Positions 13,712 to 26,323 of a DNA stretch of 64,000 bases are shown here, piece by piece. Both the position numbers and the translations under genes were made by a program. Numbering within the stretch: the stretch's first letter is position 1; each line of letters begins with the position of its first letter. The notes under the pieces are model-generated. The model saw nothing but the letters and a program-made list of their open reading frames with translations, did not search any database and had not been told where the DNA came from. Source of the DNA: Tetrahymena thermophila SB210. Its lineage: Eukaryota; Ciliophora; Oligohymenophorea; Hymenostomatida; Tetrahymenidae. The stretch spans positions 124,001-188,000 of the forward strand of contig NW_002476188.1 of assembly GCF_000189635.1 (NCBI RefSeq), written 5' to 3'.

Positions 13712-15892
13712 ATGATACTGCCTTATATAGATTTATTTTCTTCTTAATTCTTTTTTAATGTGAAAGATTCTCATATTAGAAACGGTACAATATTTGGATC
13801 AATCCTGTCTTTAACAATCATTTCTCTTACTTTGTATTATTTTAGTTATCTGTTTTTGTAGTTCATAGATAATAAAATAGATCCTAACTATAAAGCATAG
13901 AATTTCAACAATAATGAATCTATAAAAATGGATTTAAGTGAAGATATGATTGCATTTAGATTCGAAATCAGCTACGGATTAAGTATTTAGAGTTTAGAAG
14001 ACTTGACTAATAAAATATATATTGTTCACAAAGCTTACTTAATCAGCCTGACTCAAACCAGTTAGGAATAGGTTGATTTAGATGTAGTAAAATGTAAAAG
14101 TCCTACTTTAGAAGGTTATTACTGCCTTGATCTTTCTAAGTTACCCAACTCAAGCTTATACACAGACAATAATTAAAGTATTTAGTCGTATTTATAAATT
14201 AGCACATATGGATGTTTGGATACAGATAATCTAAAAACAACCATTCCTTAAAATTGTGCTTCTGCTTAGGAAATAAATAGCGTATTTAATTCATAATACT
14301 CAGGCATTAAAATAAAAATAAAGACTTCCTAATTTAATACAACTTCTAGATCAATTGAAACTAGCTATAGAAGCACTATTATTAACACTTTACAAAATTA
14401 GATATTTTTAACTTCAATAAAAATTCAATAGCAAGTAACAACAATCAAAGAAGGCTACCTTTTTTAGACTGAAACAAATTTCACATCAGCGCTTTCATAT
14501 GGAGTTGAAAGTTAAAGTTTATAATAGTAGCTTGCAAAATAATTTTAAAATTTAGGAAGTATTAGCTAAGTAAATATTCGACTAGATGATTTATATTCTC
14601 AAATACAAATTTAATATATAACAATTCCAACAATTTTATCATAAGTAAATGGAATATTCTAAGTTTTGATACTAATAGGCTTTATTGGAAGACGTGTTTC
14701 ACGAAATTAAATGAAAAATGATTTTATTTTAGCTTACTTATAAAGTACATATTTATAAAAATACCTATAAATGCTCTAATTTAATAAATATGAATAGCCA
14801 ATAGATTAACTAAGCCCACAGTAAAAAATAGCAAGTCAAAAAGACCTAAAAAATTCAGATGAGTTAAATGAAAAAGATATTTTAGAGAAAACTAATTTAA
14901 ATGAAATTCAATCTTGTTTTTTTAAACATAAATGCATTTTAGATTTTTAAAAGCCAAAATAAAATAGTTTTCAATTATAAGAAATGTTATATGGAAATTA
15001 ATAAACATATGAGATACTAACCAAAAATTAATCTACTTTATCTCACTAAGTTGGCAATTAAAGTTCTATACAAAAAGACATGTAAAAATTTCCATTTATC
15101 TAGTAGAATAAATCAATTTTATTAGATGATAATAAACCTAATTCATTAGAAACTAATTATTTTGAAAAACTATAAAATCAGCTTGATGATAAATAAAACA
15201 GTACAAATAGATAAATAAAACCAACATAATAAATATAGCTAGAAGGGATTGTTAATTAAGTAATAAATCTCTCTCAAGATTAAGAAAATTAAAATAAAGA
15301 CAAGAATAGCAAAGTTGATAAATAACACTCAAATATTTATTTTAAAATGTTATAGGTTCTAAAAAGTAGTGAGAATTCTGTGAAAGTATATAATAAATTA
15401 TTTAAAAATAGGTAATATTTATTTATTTATTTATTTATTTGGAAATAGTATTTTATAAAATTTTTTATTAACTTGAATAGGTTTTGTAAAAAAAAGAGTG
15501 ATTATACAGAAGAAAACTTAAATGAAAATTTGAAGCAAAAAATTAATTGCTTAATTACCAAAGATTTAAATATCTTTACATTTTATAAAGATATTTTATT
15601 TCTGAAAAAAGCAATAATGATTTTGTTAAGTTAAGAGTAATTAGCGATGTTGCAACTTGTTGGATGTTCTAATGATTACTTAGATTTAGACTAAAGTAAT
15701 TTGGAAAACCTTTTACGAAATGAAGAAAATCATTTTAGCCATTTCGAAAAGTAAAAAGCGATAATATTATCTGAAGAAATAAATTATATGTATATTTAAA
15801 AATTCTTAAAAAGAAGCAAAAGCAAAGAAAATTTAAGTAAAATTGATTAGAGAATCATATCATCATTACCTAATAATATTAAAAATGCATGA
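13712..15892 (+). CDS. two-pass transmembrane family protein, copy 4
   Basis: Predicted 703 aa. Exons are 13712-15411 and 15481-15892, with TGA at 15890-15892. The intron (69 bases, containing an ATTT tetranucleotide run) lies at the position shared by the whole family. N-terminal IDLFSSQFFFN, first hydrophobic segment at about 28-50, ectodomain with the paired-Cys motif KCKSPTLEGYYCLDLS and STYGCLD, second hydrophobic segment near 310-332, long Gln/Lys-rich tail, and C-terminal FYKDILFLKKAIMILLSQEQ with a Val-Gly-Cys-Ser. It is closest to the copy at 16667: both exon 2 pieces are 412 bases and both lack the second intron. This points to a recent duplication of this pair. Confidence 0.83.
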
Positions 15893-16028
15893 GATGTATC
15901 TATTAATTAGTGCTTAACAAATCATATACCTTTTTTTCATATTAGTATTATTAATTTAAACATTTGCTAAGGAAAACTATTACAATATTATAAACATCTC
16001 ATCAAAAATATTTAGTTAAATATGTTTT

Positions 16029-16062
16029 ACTTTTAAAAGCAAAAAAATTAGTTTTTTTGAAA
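16029..16062. repeat. palindromic repeat element, copy 1
   Basis: Imperfect copy of the CTTTTAAAAGC element followed by GTTTTTTTGAAATT. It is the partner of the copy at 16351. Confidence 0.5.
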
Positions 16063-16350
16063 TTATATATATTATTTAAATTTTTTTTTTTAGTAACATT
16101 CTTGTCTTTGTTTCGAAATACAAACTTCTTAAAAAAATTTAAAAAGAATAAAAGGATATCAAAAAAATTATTTCCATTTTTTAATAACATAGATATTGAT
16201 AAAAAAATTATTTTATTAATTGATAATTTTGGTTTAAAAATACCTATCGTATGTTATTTTTATTATTATTATATTTATTTTTTTCTCTAAGTTTATATTA
16301 ATTAAATTTGACATTTTACTGAAAACATTAATAAGCCTAATTATTTTTTA

Positions 16351-16393
16351 TTTTTGCTTTTAAAAGCAAAAAATCGACAGTTTTTTTGAAATT
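16351..16393. repeat. palindromic repeat element, copy 2
   Basis: Contains a perfect 22-base palindrome (16351-16372, centre TTTTAAAA flanked by GC and T/A runs). It is followed by the same GTTTTTTTGAAATT-type block as copy 1, with CGACA inserted between. Confidence 0.55.
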
Positions 16394-16666
16394 CTTTTTA
16401 ATTATTATCAAATTATTTTTTTAATTTCTTAGTAAATGCTTTTTAAAAAATATTAAAAATAAAAGTGGATAATAAAAACAATTAATGATGATTTTTTTAA
16501 TAAATAGAAGTTAGATATAGAAATTCTTAATTCCTTTTTTTCTATACTTTATATGTTAATTAAACTTATTCATATTCCTTATAATTAATGTAAAACTTTA
16601 TTACAATTATTATCTAAGCAAATCAGATTATTAAAAGAATAAAAAAAGAACAAAAGAATTTTGATA

Positions 16667-18813
16667 ATGAACATTTCAAGTTTTGATTTATTTTCGTCAC
16701 AATTTTTTTTTAATATAAAAGATAAACATATTAAGAAAGGCACTCTGTTTGGATCGCTTCTAACTGTTTTAATTATAGCTATTACATTGTACTATTTAGG
16801 ATACCTGCTTTCATTATTCATAAATAATGAAATTGATCCTAACTATAAAGCCTAAAGTTTCTCAAATGTTGAAACAGTAAAAATGGATTTAACTGAAGAT
16901 TTGATTGCTTTTAGATTTGAATCCAGCTATAATTAAGGTGTAGAGGAATTAGAAGCATAAACTAAAAAAAAATATATTATCTATTATGCCTTTTATTTAC
17001 AATAAAATTAAACTAGTTCATAATTAACCTAAGTAGAAATAATTAAATGCTCAAGACCTAATTTAGAAGGATACTATTGCCTTGACTTTTCTTAATTACC
17101 CAACTAAACTTTATTCTCAGATAATGTTTAAAGTATTTAGTCTTAAATTTAAATAAGTACCTACGGATGTTTAGATATTGACTCGCTGAAAACAACAATA
17201 CCAAATAATTGTGCTGCTGCTTAAGATATTAATAACCTAATTAACACTTAAAGTTCAGGAATAAAAATAAAGTTAATGACAACTTAATATAACACAACCT
17301 CATAAAAAATTGAAACAAGCTATAGAAGCAGTTTTATTATGACCTTATAAAATTAGCTATTCTTAACCTTTATAAAGCTATAAAATCAAATAACTACAAT
17401 TAAGAAGGGTATTTTTTTTTAAGATAAAACAAATTTTTCTTCACCACTTTCATATGAAGTTGAAAATCAAAGTCTAGATAGATAATAATCTCTTTAATTT
17501 TCTAATTTAGGGAGTTTTAGTTAAATAAATATTATGCTTGACGAATTGTATTCTCAAATATAAATTTAATATGTCACCATTCCATTCATTTTATCTCAGG
17601 TAAATAGTGTCTTCTAGTTATTAGTTTTGTTAGGATTTTTTGCCAGATATTTTTCTCGAAATTCTATGAAAGACGATTTCATTTTAGCTTAGCTGCAAAG
17701 CACATATCTACAAAAATACTTACAAATCCTCTAATTTAACAAATTTTTAAAGAAAAAAGATGAAATAGAAGAATAAGAAATGGAAACTCATAAAGATATA
17801 AAAAATTCAGAAGAACTAAAGGATTAAGATATTTTAGAAAATAATTTTTTAAATGAAATTTAGTCATCTAATTACAAGCCTAAATATATTTTAGATTTTA
17901 GAAATTCGAAAATTTAATAAAATTAGGATATCAACTAAAAAATAGATTAGATCACTTTTAAAAGTTAATAAATTAGCTACTAAAATCCAAAAATCAAACT
18001 TTATACTTAAAGAGAGCAATCTGAAATTAGTACCTCACCAATAAATAAAGCTGATTCAACAACCAATAATAGATAAAATACTCATGAAATTAGTTAGCAT
18101 GATTCCTTATAAATTCCTATTTTTAAATAGCAAAATAAAAGTAAATAATAAGTATAAGAAATGCTAAATAGATAGTTTGATAGTAAAATAATTTATGAAA
18201 AAAATATTTCATTGCTAGATGAAAACACAAACTATAAAAATAATTCTAAACTAGATAAAAAAATATAAAATATTTATATTTAATTAGCAAACTTAATTAA
18301 GAACAGAGTAGCTTCAACACAAATTCATAGCTTTTTATTTGGAAACAGGTATTTTTTAATATTAATTATTTAAATTAAAAATTGTTTATTAAATGATGTA
18401 GATTTTGCAAAAAAAGGAGTCATAATGATGGATAATGCTTACTTTCAAGATAAAAAGAAAAAATATCTTCTTAAATATGCAAAGATTTGAATATATTTTC
18501 TTTTTATAAAGACATGTTGTTTTTAAAAAAAGCAATTATGATTTTGTTAAATTAAGAGCAATTAGCAATGCTGCAACTTGTAGGATGTTCTAATGATTAT
18601 TTAGATTTCAGTTAAAATCAGCTATAAGATATATTTGTAAATGTTGAAAATAAATTTAGCCATTTCGAAAAGTAGTAAGCTATTTTATATTCTTAAGATA
18701 TCCATTCAATATACATTTAAAAATTCTTAAAGAGATGCTAAAGAAAATAATTATTAAGTAAAATTGATTAAAGAATTTTATCATCATTACCTAAAAATAA
18801 ATTAAACGAATGA
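16667..18813 (+). CDS. two-pass transmembrane family protein, copy 5
   Basis: Predicted 697 aa. Exons are 16667-18348 and 18402-18813, with TGA at 18811-18813. I chose ATG 16667 because it starts just before the family motif FDLFSSQFFFN. First hydrophobic segment at about 29-55; ectodomain with KCSRPNLEGYYCLDFS, STYGCLDID and a PNNCA motif; second hydrophobic segment at about 310-330; charged Gln-rich tail; C-terminal FYKDMLFLKKAIMILL...EQLAMLQLV followed by Gly-Cys-Ser. The 53-base intron is at the family position. It ends the intact cluster; a broken relative lies at 24509. Function unknown. Confidence 0.83.
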
Positions 18814-20231
18814 TATACATATTACTTCATGTTTTAGTTTTGTCCTTCGTAAAGCTATTTTGAATTATTAATTTTTTGATGCGATGTATTTTTTAAGAAA
18901 AAAAATTTTATATAAACATAATAATAAATATTAAAAAATTAGTTTGGTTAAGTTATATTTAAAACAAAGTAATTTTTTATTAAATGAAAATCAAATTGCT
19001 AAATTACTAAGTGTTTTTTTTTATCAATTAAAATGAAATTTTTAAAAATAATAGTCTTTTTAATTTAATTTGGACCAATAAAATCAAAATTCAATTTATA
19101 TTGATAAAGATTTTATCACCTTTTATCTACTTTTATTAAAATTTAAGTTAATCTATTGATTTTATATTTTTTATATTTAATGAAAAAAAGCATTTTATTT
19201 GAAAAATTTAAAATATTAACTGTAGATATTCCTTTCCTTTCAAATATGGTAGCTTTTTGTAAATACTATTAATTATAAATAACCCTCTTAACATTTAAAA
19301 AATTAAAATATTCTCAATTCTACTCAAAACTAATTACCTTATTTAAATAAATTAATTGTTTTGGAAAAATAAAAAGCAGAAATTATAAAAATTGCCTATT
19401 AACTTTTTCATTAAGTAATTATTAAAATTAGCGTTAGAAAATTAAATTAATAATTAAATTATAGGAAAAATGAAAAATAAATAAAGCTAATTGACTTGAA
19501 AAAAACTAATATTTTCTAATACTAGCAAAACAATATTTTTTATTAGTTTTAGCTTGTTTTTGTGCTTTATGAAAATCTCAATTAAAACTTTTTAATATTG
19601 TAAAATATTTACTTTTTTATTTTTTTTGGGTGATTTTTTAGTAAAAATTTTGCATTTTACAAGAATCAATCTTTTTAGCAATAAGAATATGATTAATATT
19701 TTTGATTTAAATTTTAAATTAACTTTTTGGATTCATTTTCTTAATCAAAGTAGTATAAACACCTAAAATTTTGCTTTTTTTATATCATCAGTTTTGTAAT
19801 TTAACTTTAAAAATTTATAGGAGAAATTGAGAAAAAGACTTTTTGATATAAGCTGAGTTTAATTTTTAAAAAAAATTGATTAACCCTATGAATTTATAAA
19901 AGAATTTATCTCTTTATTATTGTAACTCTATTTCTGATAACACTTTCCTATTGATAATATCATTGCTAATAAGAAAGTATAAAATAATAATTACCTCTTC
20001 TAACCAGGTATTTATTTGCAAGAAATCATACTTATTAAACCTTTTATTATACTTCTCAATCTATATTTAAAATATATAAGAAATTTTCTGATAATCTCTA
20101 AGCTAATTTTATTTTACTCTACTTAAATTAATTAAGTTGATTTGGACTTTAAAGAAAGTTTTTTAGACCAAATGACAAATATTATTATTTATAATAAAAA
20201 TATTAAAGAAGAAAATAAAAAAAAATAAAAA
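18814..20231. other. intergenic; right half duplicated upstream of the next gene's twin
   Basis: No coding frame. From about 19440 to 20231 the sequence is related to about 22000-22720, showing that the VWA gene duplication carried its 5' flank along. Confidence 0.55.
19440..20231 (+). repeat. 5' flank shared by the two VWA genes, copy 1
   Basis: Shares long stretches with 22000-22720, including TATTTTCTAATACTA near 19510 and 22067, and ATTATTAAAGAAGAAAATAA-type sequence just before the start codons. The promoter is presumably within it. Confidence 0.55.
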
Positions 20232-21368
20232 ATGAATAAAATACTACTCACCCTTTTGGGAGTTGCTGCTATATTTTCTATTGGATTAACCATTGGATTG
20301 AGCTTTGCTAACTCAGACAATAATCTTGAAATTACTGGCGCTCCTAGTCCATATATAACATTTGTTGATAATGATTCTTTTGATACCTGTTTATAATAAC
20401 TTGTTGGTTAACCTGTCTAAAAACAATTAGATTCTATTCGCGAATTTTTGTTTTAGCAACGCAAATTTATAAGAGGTGTTTAGATCTTATAAATATTATC
20501 TCTATTTAAAAGAGATGGCTATGCTCTTAACATTTCACCTAGAGATGAAGTTATTGTCATCATGAAGGCTTATATTGCCCCTCTTACAACAGAAGAAGCT
20601 ATCTAAATAATATAATCCATTGGAAGCAGTAATGGTATTGGTTCAAGTATAATCATCTCTCAAATTTATGATTTAGAAAATCAATAAAATTAAGCTAATC
20701 TTAAAAATACTATTGCTTCCTACTAGAATGTAGTCTATAATCATATTGCTGTCCCATAGTAATCAAAGAATTTCTAGTAAAACTTCTTAATCACTTCTGA
20801 GGGAGGTCATGTAGGTTTTATTGTTGACCAATCTAAATCTATGGCTCAAGTTGCTTACACTGCTTAGGATGGAACTAAGGTAACTAGATATGATTTACTA
20901 AAGAATTTCTTTATCAACAAATCAGATATCCTTCAAAGCTACACTACTTTTTCTTTCTTATTCATGGGAAGTTAAAATTAAAATTATAAATGCATAGCTT
21001 GTGCTGTCGGAAGTTATGAATATAATAAGTCATTCAATTCATACGTTTATAATATCTTATACAACTAAGGAGATTCTAACCTTTACTCTACATTGGAATA
21101 ACTTCTCTCTGATCCTTACAGTACTTTATCTGAAGTATTTATTTTTTCAGATGGTATAATAACTGAAGGTACCAGTTCCGTAAACGACTTCACCAAACTA
21201 ATTTCTAAAACCAATGTCCCTAGAAGAAACAAAATCCGTATTAATACTGTTTCTTTCTTAATTGGAGGTGAGGAAGATGACACTGTTAAGTAAGAGGCTA
21301 CTAAACTTTTACAAACACTTGCTGATGTTACTGGTGGTACTTTCATTCAAATTTCTCTTTAATAATGA
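20232..21368 (+). CDS. von Willebrand factor A domain protein, copy 1
   Basis: Single exon, 378 aa. It begins with an N-terminal hydrophobic segment (MNKILLTLLGVAAIFSIGLT) that could be a signal peptide or anchor. A VWA-like domain occupies the second half. The metal-site signature DQSKS starts at Asp199 after the strand GHVGFIV, and a later IFSDG places another metal-site Asp at about 307. The stop is TGA 21366-21368, preceded by two Gln codons spelled TAA. VWA domains bind a divalent cation and mediate protein contacts, so an extracellular or lumenal interaction role is likely. The near-identical twin at 22721 has the same length and shares 5' flank, so this is a recent tandem duplication. 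Specific function unknown. Confidence 0.85.
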
Positions 21369-22720
21369 ATTAGATCATTTAAAATAAAAAAATGATCAAA
21401 ATTATATAAATATAAATAAGAAAAATAAAATTAGTATGATGTGTTTTTTTATAAAAAATATTATAAATTGAACTAAATTTATAAATTTTATTTTATAACA
21501 TGATAAAAATATATTAATTTTTTAATTTCAAATTTATATTTAAGATAAATAATATATATCATTGTCAAGTTCATATTTAAAATGAAATGGTTTAAGTATA
21601 TACCATTACTTATTTCTTTAATAGGCTTATTTTTGAAATCAATTTAAATTAAAAAAATAATAAATTAAAAAATATATTCAATGCAAAGAATTTTATAGAA
21701 AATTTGTTTTTATTTAAATAAACATACATTATAATTTTAATATTTTTGATAAAATACTAATTGAAAAAGAGAATATAAACACTAATTTATAAAAATCAAT
21801 AAAAATATAGTTACAAATTATTTCAGATTCTAGGACAAAATGAATATAAAAATATTTGTCTAATTTAAAAATAGTCTTAAATTAGAGGGCATTTTAACTT
21901 AGACAGCCCCAGTAATAAATAAATTAAAATAGTATAAATGAATATTGCTTTTTTTTTGAATTGTAAAATACCGTCAATAGTAAAATTAGCATAATCTAAT
22001 TAAATAAATTAGTCTAAAATTATAGGAAAATAAATGAATTTGATTAATTTGAAAAAGTGTATATTTTCTAATACTAACATATTTCTATCTTTATTTAGTT
22101 CTTTGTCTACTTTTAAACTTTATGAATAGTCTATCAATTTAAACATTTTATTAACATGATAAAGCATTTTTTTTGCTATTTTTAACTTGGTTTTAGAATA
22201 TTAAAATTTTAATTAATAGGAATAAGAGTATTATTGGTTTTTTATTAAAAATTTTAATTAAGTCTATAGATTCTTTTCTTAAGTAACATAGTATGAATGC
22301 TTAAAATATTGCCTCTTTTAACACTATCTTTATTGTAGTTTTACTTTAAAAATTTTATAGGAGAAATAAAATAAAAAAAATTTGTTCATACATATTAGCT
22401 GATTTTGTTATTAATATAAGAAATTATCTTTTTGATATTTCAAATAGATTTCTAATAGAATTATTCTTATCATCATAGATCTTTAAATTGACAATAAGTT
22501 TTCTATTAATATATTTTTTGTGAGAAAGATTCATAATAAATATTTTATACTTCTCAATCTTCTTAAATCTATAAGAAATTTTCTGGTTATTATTAAGCTA
22601 ATTTTATTTTATTATTTTAAATCAATTAAGTTGATCTCTTAAAAAAAGGTTCTTTATGCTAATCAAAAAAATAATTAATTATAATAAAATTATTAAAGAA
22701 GAAAATAAGAAAAATATAAA
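21369..22720. other. intergenic between VWA twins
   Basis: AT-rich. The right half (about 22000-22720) is the second copy of the VWA 5' flank. No genes seen. Confidence 0.55.
22000..22720 (+). repeat. 5' flank shared by the two VWA genes, copy 2
   Basis: Related to 19440-20231 and equally placed relative to the start codon. Confidence 0.55.
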
Positions 22721-23857
22721 ATGAATAAAATACTACTCACCCTTTTAGGAGTTGCTGCTATATCTTCTATTGGATTAACCATTGGATTGAGCTTTGCTAG
22801 CTCAGATAATAATCTTGAAAAAGCTGGTGGTCCTAGTCCATTATTGACATTTGTTGATAATGCTTCTATTGATTTCTTATTACAATAGCTTGTTGGTTAA
22901 CCTGTCTCATAACAATTTGATTCTATTCATAATTTTGTGTTGAACCAACGCAAATTTATAAGAGGTACTTAGATCTTGTAAATCTTATCCCTATTTAAAA
23001 AAGATATCAATGTTCAATAAATTTCACCTAGAGATGAAATTATTGCCATCATGAAGGCTTATATTGCCCCTCTTTCAACAGAAGAAGCTATCTAAATTAT
23101 AGAATCAATTGGAACAAGTAATGGTATTGGTTCAAGTATAATAATCTCTCAAATTTATGATTTAGACAACGAATAAAATTAAGATAATCTTAATATAGCT
23201 ATTGCTAGCTACCAAAATGTCATCTAAAAGCGTGTTGCTGCAATCTAGTACTCAAAGAATTTTTACGAAAACTTTTTAATTACCTCTGAAGGTGCACATG
23301 TAGGTTTTATTGTTGACTAATCAAAAACTATGGATAGAGTTGCTTACAAAACTTAGGATGGAACTGAGGTAACTAGATATGATTTACTAAAGAATTTCTT
23401 TAATAACAAACAAGATATCCTCCAAAGCTACACTGCCTTTTCTTTCTTATTCATGGGATATTAAAATTCTAAAACAAAATGCATAGCCTGTGCTGTAGGA
23501 AGCTATGAATAAAATAAGGCATTCAATTCATACGTTTATAATACCTAATTCATCTTGGGAGAATCTAACCTTTACTCTACATTGAAAGAACTTCTCTCTG
23601 ATCCTTATAGCACTTTATCTGATGTTTATATTTTTTCAGATGGTGTTATTACTGAAGGTAACAGATTGGTCAAAGACTATGTCAAATTAATTTCTGATAC
23701 TGATGCACCAAGAAGAAATAAAATCCGTATTAACACTGTTTCTTTCCTAGTAGGAGATTATGAAGACGATATTACTAAGTAAGAGGCTATTTAACTTTTG
23801 CAAGGACTTACTGATGTTACTGGTGGTACTTTCATTCAAATTTCTCCTTAATAATGA
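22721..23857 (+). CDS. von Willebrand factor A domain protein, copy 2
   Basis: Single exon, 378 aa, exactly the length of the copy at 20232 and highly similar throughout. The N-terminal hydrophobic segment is almost identical (MNKILLTLLGVAAISSIGLT). The metal-site motif is DQSKT at Asp199, with Thr for the last Ser (both can ligate in VWA domains), and IFSDG follows at about 307. Differences are spread through the protein with no frame damage, so both copies look functional. The stop is TGA 23855-23857. Tandem paralog; specific role unknown. Confidence 0.85.
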
Positions 23858-24508
23858 TTTAGATCATTTAGAAGAAAATGAAATCTTAAAATTATATATA
23901 TAAATAAGTATAATAAAATTAGTAAGAAAAATTGAATAAATTGATTTGTTTTTCATAGTTTTTTTTTAGAAATTGATAAAAATAAATTAATTTCTTAATT
24001 TCAATCTATTTTTATGATAAAAAATGTTAAAAATAATTTATTATTCAAAATAAAATGGCTTATAGACTTCATTTATTTTTTAAAAACAAGCATTAAAAAA
24101 ATTAATTAATATTTTTAAAAATAAGGGAGGAAAGATTTTATATACTAAATATTCCTAATCTAGAAATTAAAATATTGATAATTTTTATTAAATTTATTTT
24201 TAAAAAAATTAAAAATAAACAACTCCAGCTATTATTTAGATTTCATAATAAAATTTTTACAATGCTTAACACTGTAAAAATAATTTTCACAAAATTAATA
24301 AAGATAAAAATTCATGAATAAAGCTAATACTTTATTTTATGAAAAAAATATGCATAAACTCTTTAATTATGTTGAAAAAATTTGAATGTTAAAAATTTAC
24401 TTAATGTATATTTTAGTCGATACAATTTATCAAATTAATTTTGATTTTGTAAAAAACAATCATAATTTTATATTTTGAAAATAATAAATTAACTTATAAA
24501 ATAAATAA
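23858..24508. other. intergenic, AT-rich
   Basis: AT-rich spacer; nothing recognised. Confidence 0.6.
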
Positions 24509-25165
24509 ATGTCTAAAGAAAAGCAAATTAATATTTCAAATTTAGAATTATTTTAAGCATTGTTTTATTTTAAAGTAAAAGGATAATAAATAAAGAAGGT
24601 AAAACTTTTTGATTCTTTGCCTTTTTTTAAAACTATATTAGGAAAATTATAATTATTTGGTATCTGTTGTAAATTTTCATAATAACTAAATCAATCCTAA
24701 TTATAAAGTATAAAATTAAATTAAATTAATAATGAATATGCAGAAACTCAATTAGCTGAAAATTTTACTCTTTTAGATTTAAATGCAGTTACAATATAGG
24801 TGTCAATGTATTAGAGGCATAAATAAATAAAAAATATATTGTTTAAGCATTTTATTAAAATTAAAATGATTCTAGTTATGATTTGAATAAATTGATAATG
24901 TAAAATGCCAAAGTCTTTCTTTTTAAGGTTACTACTATCTTGATTTCTCTATCCCCTAACTAAAGATGATTTACTAATTTCATTTAGAACATTCAAACTA
25001 TATAAAAGCACCTATGATTTATGGGTGTATAGATACAGACTATTACAAAATAATAGTATATGGTAACTGTGCTGATGCCAAAGAAATTAATGATTTTATG
25101 AATGCTGTTAATTCTAGTATAAAAATAAAGAAAAAAATACATCTGGTCAATTAACCATGAATGGG
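24509..25165 (+). pseudogene. broken copy of the two-pass transmembrane family
   Basis: Begins at ATG 24509 with a recognisable but degraded family N-terminus (NISNLELF...FYFKVKG..IKK against NISSFDLF...FFFNIKD..IKK). It then continues in shifted frames: INPNYKVQN against IDPNYKAQN, a GVNVLEAQ-like piece, KKYIV, an YGCIDTD-like piece (about 25021-25040) and NCADAKEINDFMNAVNS. Several frameshifts and in-frame TGA codons break it. The second membrane segment, the tail and the C-terminal block are missing. It lies beyond the VWA pair, so the family cluster once reached further right, or the VWA genes were inserted into it. Confidence 0.75.
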
Positions 25166-26323
25166 CACCATGTATTATATACTCCAAATGTTTTATTTAA
25201 ACATAAGTTTTTATTTGGTCACTTGTATAAAATACATATTTAAATTTTAAAATAAATTTAATTTAATTAAAATTTTTAAGGTTTATGAGTAAGATAAATT
25301 ACATGAGTTGATAAATAAATATAATAATAAAAAATACAATTATGCTATTTATAAAAAAGTCAATTTTTTTAAATTTAGATTCAAACTAAAAAGAAATGCA
25401 CTCAGTAATAATTTGTAAATGATTTTATTTACATTCGTTAAAGAAAGTATTTAAATACTTTTGAAGATCTTTGAATGAAAGTTTTTTAAATATTATATTT
25501 CTATTTAGTATATTTTTTTGAAAAAATAAAAGTTTAACATTTGATAAAAATCAAAGATTCAAAGTTTACAAATGGATTTACTTACTTTAGTATTTAATGA
25601 AAATAATATTTTTTTATGCTATTACTTACAATGTAATATTTCTTATTTATTTTAAATATAAAATAACAAAATATTATCAAAATTATTTTTTTTAAATTAA
25701 ATTTGAGCAAATTAATAATTCATAAAGCAAGCACCACATAATAAATCGATTTTATAAAGCAACAAAAATTATATTTTATAATCTTTTTCTTTAAATTTTA
25801 TTAAAAATTTTTATGGTGCAAAATAAAAAAATGATTTTAATTATTAAACTTAATTTTTCTCAACTATATCAATTAATGAAACATTTTAATTCTTTTAATT
25901 CATTTAGTTTTTGTTTAAAGTTTTTTTAATATATTTTCATAAAATTTTTATTCATAATAGATTGATGTGTTTTTTATTTGAAGAATAATTTTTGTTGTCT
26001 GTTTTCAACTATTTAAAAGAATGATTCTAAATTTTAAATATTTATTCAATGCTATTAAGAAATTGAAAACTATAATAAAAAATTTTGTCTATTTGCAAAT
26101 AAGATCAGAAAGCGCGAAATCTCAATAATTGTATTATATAAAACAAAAAGCTGTATCAGAAATGATTAAATCTGCTTTGATATTTTATTTTTATTTGTTA
26201 TTAAGAATCATACATATCTGACTATTCAAAAAAGAGAGTAAGATTTATATATTTATATTTATTAAAATTCATATCTTTTATTCTTAACAATTAGCATAAA
26301 AATAATATTAAAAAAAAGAAAAA
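25166..26323. other. intergenic, AT-rich
   Basis: Strongly AT-rich; nothing recognised apart from the probable promoter of the next gene at its right end. Confidence 0.6.

Larger units (their letters stand above)
15893..16666. other. intergenic with a repeated palindromic element
   Basis: AT-rich spacer. A motif of the form CTTTTAAAAGCAAAAAA...GTTTTTTTGAAATT occurs twice (16029-16062 and about 16356-16393). Apparent short open frames here run through the repeats and are not convincing genes. Confidence 0.5.

Noticed and set aside
16057..16290. 77-codon + frame in the spacer before copy 5
   Set aside because: Poly-Phe/Lys/Ile composition, runs through the repeated palindromic element, no homologue in the cluster.
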